From positions 299,629 through 363,628 of the forward strand of contig JACPFF010000006.1 in NCBI GenBank assembly GCA_016183065.1: DNA of 64,000 bases. The letters are read 5' to 3'. The stretch is from Deltaproteobacteria bacterium (GTDB lineage Bacteria; UBA10199; GCA-002796325; JACPFF01). This document shows, piece after piece, positions 60,098 through 64,000 of this stretch (within the stretch, counting starts at the first letter, position 1; each line of letters opens with the position of its first letter). A program made the position numbers and the translations under genes. The notes beneath the pieces are model-generated. The model did no database searches. It was not told where the DNA came from and saw only the letters and a program-made list of their open reading frames with translations.

Positions 60098-62152
60098 ATG
60101 CGTGTTCCACTGACTTGGCTGGCGGAATTTGTCGATTACGGGACGCTGACGCCGGCAGCAGTGGCCGATCTCCTCACGATGCGCGGTATCGAGGTCGAAC
60201 AGATCATTTGTGAGGGCGATGAGTCGATTCTAGAATGCAATATTACCCCCAATCGACCCGATTGCCTCAGTATCTATGGGATTGCCCGCGAGGTGGCCAC
60301 GGCCACGAACACGCGGTTGCCCCCATTTCCCCTGCAGGTCGTGGAAGGCGAAGGATCGATCGGTCATCGGCTCCGTGTGACGATCGATGCCCCTGCGGAC
60401 TGCCTTCGGTATGCCGCGCGCCGGATCGATGGCGTCCGCATGGGCCCATCGCCGGCAGCCGTGCAGCGGCGACTCGCATGCGCCGGGATCCGCGCCATCA
60501 ATACCATCGTCGATGCGACCAACTACGTGATGCTCGAACTGGGGCAACCCCTCCATGCCTTCGATGCTTCGGCCATTGGCGGGGGGCATATCACCGTGCG
60601 AACCGCGGGAAATGCGGATCGTGCCTTTCAGACACTCGACGGAACGGCCCATCGACTCGAGCAAGGGGATCTCCTTATTTGCGATCGCGACCAGCCGATC
60701 GCGTTGGCCGGGATCATGGGAGGTGCCAATTCAGAGGTCCAGGACGACACGACCTCCGTGATTCTGGAATCGGCCTATTTTTCTCCATCGACCATTCGCC
60801 GGACCAGCAAGCGTCTCGGTCTGATCTCGGAATCCTCGCGGCGATTTGAACGGGGCGTCGATCCGAACGGCGTTATCACGGCATTACAGCGCGCCACCGC
60901 ATTACTCGTCGCCTGGAGCGGCGGTGTGCCGACGCGCGATTGGATCGATCTCTATCCGGTCCCGATCGCGCCGCGCCGCATCCCGTTTGCTGTCACTCAG
61001 CTCAAACGGATCCTCGGGATTCCGGTGACGACGGAGGAGGCCCAGGCCATTCTCCAACGGCTCGGGTGTGCGGTGGAAGAGCATGGTGTCACATGGACCG
61101 TGACTGCACCGACCTTTCGCCCGGACCTCGAACGGCCCATCGATCTCATTGAGGAGATTGCCCGCATCTATGGATATGATCGGATCCCGCCAGCAACCCC
61201 CACCATCACCCCTGCCGCGCTGCATCGACCTGTTGGATGGCGCTGCGCCGACCGATGCCTGACGCAGCTCCAGGCCCTCGGATTTGCCGAAATGGTCCAT
61301 TATGCCTTTCTCCCCGCCACCGAGGCGGAGCGGTTCCCGATGCCCGAGGTCACTCCGGTGGCTCTGAAAAACCCCCTCGGCCAGGAGCCGACCATCCTCA
61401 AAACCACCCTGGTGTCCGGCCTCGTGGCCACGGCTGCCCTCAATCTGCGCCATGGCCAGGCGTCGATGCGATGCCATGAGTGGCGTCCCGTCTTTCGTCA
61501 GGGCGTGGCCGACATTGAGGAGGCGTGGCGCCTGGCTGTATTGATGATGGGGCGCCGGTATCCATTCAGTTGGACGGCAGCGCAAGATGTGGTAGACTTT
61601 TTTGATATTAAAGGGTTAGTTGAACTTATGGCGGATTGGACTGGTATGACAGTGGTCGAATGGAGGTCCCAAGGGGTGCCCACCTTTTGCCATCCCGGGC
61701 GATCAGCGTTGTTCTGTGATCCGCAGGGTCCCTTTGGGTACTGTGGAGAACTCCATCCGGCGTTGGTCCAACACTATGGCTTTGAGACCCCCCCCTATGT
61801 GGCAGAGCTCGATTGGTCGGCGGTGGTGTCGCGAGGGACGCGGCCTGAGCGGTTCGTCCCGATCCCCCGTTTTCCAGCCGTGCGGCGGGACATTTCCCTC
61901 TCTGTTGACCGGACGATGCCCGTCGCGACGATTGCGGGCGCACTGCGGACGATGGGGGAATCATGGATGACCGATGTCACCCTGTTCGATCTCTATGAAG
62001 GGGAACGGCTGTCGCCAGAGAAGAAAAGTGTCGCCTTTGCCATTCGCTATCAGCATCCCGAGCGCACACTGACCGATGACGAAGTCAATCAGGTGCATCA
62101 ACGCGCGGTGGAACATCTTGTCCGAACATTATCGGTAGAGGTCCGACAGTAA
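60098..62152 (+). CDS. pheT: Phenylalanyl-tRNA synthetase beta subunit lacking the EMAP-II-like domain
   Basis: 684 residues against about 790-800 in the usual form. Domain B1 begins RVPLTWLAEFVDYGTLTPAA, but right after LLTMRGIEVEQIICEGDES the sequence continues ECNITPNRPDCLSIYGIARE, so the tRNA-binding EMAP-II (B2) domain is missing. B3/B4 (editing) is present with AINTIVDATNYVMLELGQPL and HAFD; B5 has RRFERGVDPN and EEIARIYGYDRIP. The C-terminal anticodon-binding FDX-ACB domain has RFPAVRRDISL and LTDDEVNQVHQ. 16 nt after pheS. Confidence 0.95.
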   Translation: MRVPLTWLAEFVDYGTLTPAAVADLLTMRGIEVEQIICEGDESILECNITPNRPDCLSIYGIAREVATATNTRLPPFPLQVVEGEGSIGHRLRVTIDAPADCLRYAARRIDGVRMGPSPAAVQRRLACAGIRAINTIVDATNYVMLELGQPLHAFDASAIGGGHITVRTAGNADRAFQTLDGTAHRLEQGDLLICDRDQPIALAGIMGGANSEVQDDTTSVILESAYFSPSTIRRTSKRLGLISESSRRFERGVDPNGVITALQRATALLVAWSGGVPTRDWIDLYPVPIAPRRIPFAVTQLKRILGIPVTTEEAQAILQRLGCAVEEHGVTWTVTAPTFRPDLERPIDLIEEIARIYGYDRIPPATPTITPAALHRPVGWRCADRCLTQLQALGFAEMVHYAFLPATEAERFPMPEVTPVALKNPLGQEPTILKTTLVSGLVATAALNLRHGQASMRCHEWRPVFRQGVADIEEAWRLAVLMMGRRYPFSWTAAQDVVDFFDIKGLVELMADWTGMTVVEWRSQGVPTFCHPGRSALFCDPQGPFGYCGELHPALVQHYGFETPPYVAELDWSAVVSRGTRPERFVPIPRFPAVRRDISLSVDRTMPVATIAGALRTMGESWMTDVTLFDLYEGERLSPEKKSVAFAIRYQHPERTLTDDEVNQVHQRAVEHLVRTLSVEVRQ

Positions 62153-62177
62153 TGCATTCGAGCGAGGGAGGAAACCC

Positions 62178-62465
62178 ATGACGAAGGCAGAGATTATCGA
62201 GAAGATCTACGAGAAGGTCGGTTTCTCCAAAAAAGAATCGGCGGAGATCGTCGAACTGGTCTTCGATACCATGAAGACGACCCTCGAACGTGGAGAAAAA
62301 ATCAAGATCAGTGGGTTTGGGAACTTCGTGGTCCGGCAAAAGCGGCCACGCATCGGGCGCAATCCGCAGACCGGGGAAGAGATCGAGATCTGTGCCCGGC
62401 GGGTCCTGACCTTTCGGCCAAGCCAGGTGTTAAAAATTGCCCTCAATCATGATGGCAATGCATAG
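62178..62465 (+). CDS. ihfA: Integration host factor alpha subunit
   Basis: 95-residue HU/IHF-family DNA-bending protein. MTKAEIIEKIYEKVGFSKKE, LERGEKIKISGFGNFVVRQK, then GRNPQTGEEIEICARRVLTF with the intercalating Pro. Position directly after pheT and the sequence point to the alpha subunit. IHF commonly assists sigma54 activators of the type seen at 5-9 kb. Confidence 0.94.
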   Translation: MTKAEIIEKIYEKVGFSKKESAEIVELVFDTMKTTLERGEKIKISGFGNFVVRQKRPRIGRNPQTGEEIEICARRVLTFRPSQVLKIALNHDGNA

Positions 62466-62506
62466 CGTGATCGGGCATCGCTTGCGCCCGCATGGAAGGA
62501 GAGGCT

Positions 62507-63022
62507 ATGGCACTGGCGCGTAAACAGACCATCCCCAATAAACTCTATTTTCGCATCGGGGAAGTGAGTGACATTGTGGGAGTCAAACCGTATGTCTTGC
62601 GCTACTGGGAGACCGAATTTTCCGATGTGCGTCCGACGAAATCGAAGTCGGGACAGCGGTTGTATAAACGACGCGATGTGGAACTGCTCTTGCAAGTGAA
62701 GCAGCTCCTCTACGAAGAGCGCTATACCATTGACGGTGCCAAGCAACGGCTGCGCGAGACTGGACGGGGCGCTGACGAAGCACCTGTCATTCCGGTGCCA
62801 CGAATGGAGGGGCGGGGAACGCCAGTCCCACGGGACGAGGGACAACTCTCGCTGACTGATGCCGACGATGCGGCCGAGGACGATCCGACCGAGATGCCTG
62901 ACGTGACGGCGAGCGAAATGTTCAAAGGTTCCATGCGTCTCCGCGACGGGTTGGCCTCTCGAAAACTCTTGACACGACTGAAACACGATCTGGATGACAT
63001 TCTCGCGGCGATTCGTGGATAG
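62507..63022 (+). CDS. MerR-family transcriptional regulator
   Basis: 171 residues from ATG 62507 with AAGGAGAGG upstream. The N-terminal winged helix reads YFRIGEVSDIVGVKPYVLRY then WETEF and SGQRLYKRRDVELLLQVKQL. The central part (about 90-125) is acidic and probably disordered; the C-terminus is a helix (RKLLTRLKHDLDDILAAIRG). No metal-binding Cys cluster. A MerR-type gene after ihfA is common in deltaproteobacteria; its target is not known. Confidence 0.9.
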   Translation: MALARKQTIPNKLYFRIGEVSDIVGVKPYVLRYWETEFSDVRPTKSKSGQRLYKRRDVELLLQVKQLLYEERYTIDGAKQRLRETGRGADEAPVIPVPRMEGRGTPVPRDEGQLSLTDADDAAEDDPTEMPDVTASEMFKGSMRLRDGLASRKLLTRLKHDLDDILAAIRG

Positions 63023-63061
63023 GATCACGAGACGCGATTGGTGACGATAACCCGGGCTCGT

Positions 63062-63138
<77 letters not shown>

Positions 63139-63166
63139 GCCCGGGTTACGGCACACAGCGGAATAG

Positions 63167-63859
63167 ATGCAATCACGGCGGAATCAGCGATATCAGAAGA
63201 CGGGTCTCTCCGAAACGCAGCAAGACTATCACATTGCGCGCCGGCGGATGGTCCAGGAACAATTGAGGGCGGAGACGACCGACCGGCGCGTGCTCGATGC
63301 CATGGCCAAAATTCCTCGTCACCTCTTCGTGGAAGAGGGACTCTGGGGCCAGGCGTACAGTGATCGTCCGTTGTCGATCGGCGAAGGCCAGACCATCTCG
63401 CAACCACGGATCGTGGCCATGATGACCGCGGCCCTCCAACTCATGGGGGACGAAAAGGTCCTCGAGATTGGGACCGGGTGTGGGTATCAGACGGCCGTCC
63501 TCTGTGAGTGCGCACGTGAGGTCTATTCCATCGAACGAATTGGATCGCTCTCCCACCGAGCGCGGCGACGTCTCTACGAGATCGGGGATGTCCGGTTTCA
63601 TCTCCGTATCGGGGATGGCACGGTGGGATGGCCCGAGCATGCCCCGTTTGATGCCATCATCGTCACGGCAGGGGCGCCGGCGGTTCCGGACGCGCTTGTG
63701 CAACAACTCGCAGACGGGGGACGGCTGGTGATTCCGGTGGGCGGCGAGTGTCAGCAACAACTGCTTCGAATGACACGGCGCGGGCGGGATGTGGTCACCG
63801 AGCGTCTGACCGCGTGCCGTTTTGTGAAGCTGATTGGAGAGGCGGGGTGGCCTTCGTAG
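63167..63859 (+). CDS. pcm: Protein-L-isoaspartate O-methyltransferase
   Basis: Repairs isoaspartyl residues in aged proteins using S-adenosylmethionine. 230 residues. Motifs: ARRRMVQEQLRAETTDRRVL, IPRHLFVEEGLWGQAYSDRP, the active-site segment GEGQTISQPRIVAMM, SAM-binding motif VLEIGTGCGYQTAVL, and FDAIIVTAGAP. The first 20 residues (QSRRNQRYQKTGLSETQQD) are a nonstandard extension; a shorter start has no better ribosome site. Its stop codon TAG touches the end of the insertion sequence. Confidence 0.94.
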   Translation: MQSRRNQRYQKTGLSETQQDYHIARRRMVQEQLRAETTDRRVLDAMAKIPRHLFVEEGLWGQAYSDRPLSIGEGQTISQPRIVAMMTAALQLMGDEKVLEIGTGCGYQTAVLCECAREVYSIERIGSLSHRARRRLYEIGDVRFHLRIGDGTVGWPEHAPFDAIIVTAGAPAVPDALVQQLADGGRLVIPVGGECQQQLLRMTRRGRDVVTERLTACRFVKLIGEAGWPS

Positions 63860-64000
63860 GGCGTGTTAACACTAATAGACATTTTGTGACGAGTGTGTCA
63901 TACGTCCCGCATGGAACTTACAGAACAGCAGTATCACCGTATTCATGATCTCCTGCCACGCCAACGGGGCAATGTGCGTGTCTCGAATCACAACGTGCTC
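63860..64000 (+). mobile_element. IS5-type insertion sequence, left end (continues beyond window)
   Basis: Begins right at the pcm stop codon. The proposed left terminal sequence starts GGCGTGTTAACACTAATAGA. The transposase ORF begins 51 nt in. The right end, inverted repeat and target duplication lie outside the window. Confidence 0.7.
63911..64000 (+). CDS. IS5-family transposase, N-terminal part
   Basis: 30 codons are visible: MELTEQQYHRIHDLLPRQRG then NVRVSNHNVL. This is the N-terminal DUF4096-type helix-turn-helix segment of IS5-family transposases (LTxxQYxRIxxLLPRQRGN). The catalytic DDE domain is beyond the window edge. Confidence 0.8.
   Translation, partial: MELTEQQYHRIHDLLPRQRGNVRVSNHNVL

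Overview
This 64 kb window is GC-rich (roughly 60 percent by eye) and almost fully coding. It comes from a Gram-negative bacterium: it has lipoproteins with lipoboxes, a DUF3187-type envelope protein, alpha-2-macroglobulin/PBP1C, TonB-C-like domains and a hopanoid radical-SAM enzyme. The order thrS-infC-rpmI-rplT-pheS-pheT-ihfA-merR, the three NtrC-type sigma54 activators and hemX/ccsA-hemA suggest a proteobacterium, most likely an uncultivated deltaproteobacterial-type lineage. No rRNA gene or CRISPR array was seen.

Layout: 1-3.5 kb (minus strand) holds a partial DUF3187 gene, a short GDP-mannose-type nucleotidyltransferase, and purN/purM. 3.6-11.8 kb (plus) is a signalling block: a PAS histidine kinase, three consecutive sigma54 activators (the third with a degenerate receiver), then STAS, anti-sigma-type ATPase and GAF-PP2C phosphatase genes forming a partner-switching module. 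11.8-18 kb has folC, coaE, a small helical protein, a YqaA-type membrane protein, an unknown protein, a HemX/CcsA-like protein and hemA. 18-24.6 kb is accessory: short orphan reading frames, two lipoproteins, a tandem TonB-C-like protein coupled to a RIC/YtfE iron-sulfur repair protein, and a small operon of isoprenoid synthase, 72-residue peptide and Cys-repeat lipoprotein that resembles a comQX-type prenyl-peptide locus. 24.8-34 kb carries an MFS transporter with a histidine kinase, a DHp-like mini-protein, two sodium symporters (AGCS and NSS), a tRNA-dihydrouridine synthase, maf and hpnH. 34-49.3 kb is an envelope and peptide-uptake block: oppBCDF continuing by start/stop overlaps into a bacterial alpha-2-macroglobulin and PBP1C, with two oppA paralogues divergent from oppB. 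49.3-55.6 kb is accessory: a small membrane protein, a Ser/Thr kinase-ATPase-TPR giant, a protein with a TIKI/ChaN-like C-terminal half, and a small unknown. 55.9-63.9 kb is the translation cluster with tRNA-Val and tRNA-Pro, ending in pcm. The window closes inside an IS5-type insertion sequence.

Ten copies or partial copies of one modular GC-rich intergenic repeat family are spread over 0.7-32.9 kb. Its hairpin stems differ between copies but stay complementary. One copy supplies the stop codon of maf and another abuts the shortened end of the nucleotidyltransferase gene. This repeat family and the prenyl-synthase/peptide operon are the two observations I would follow first.
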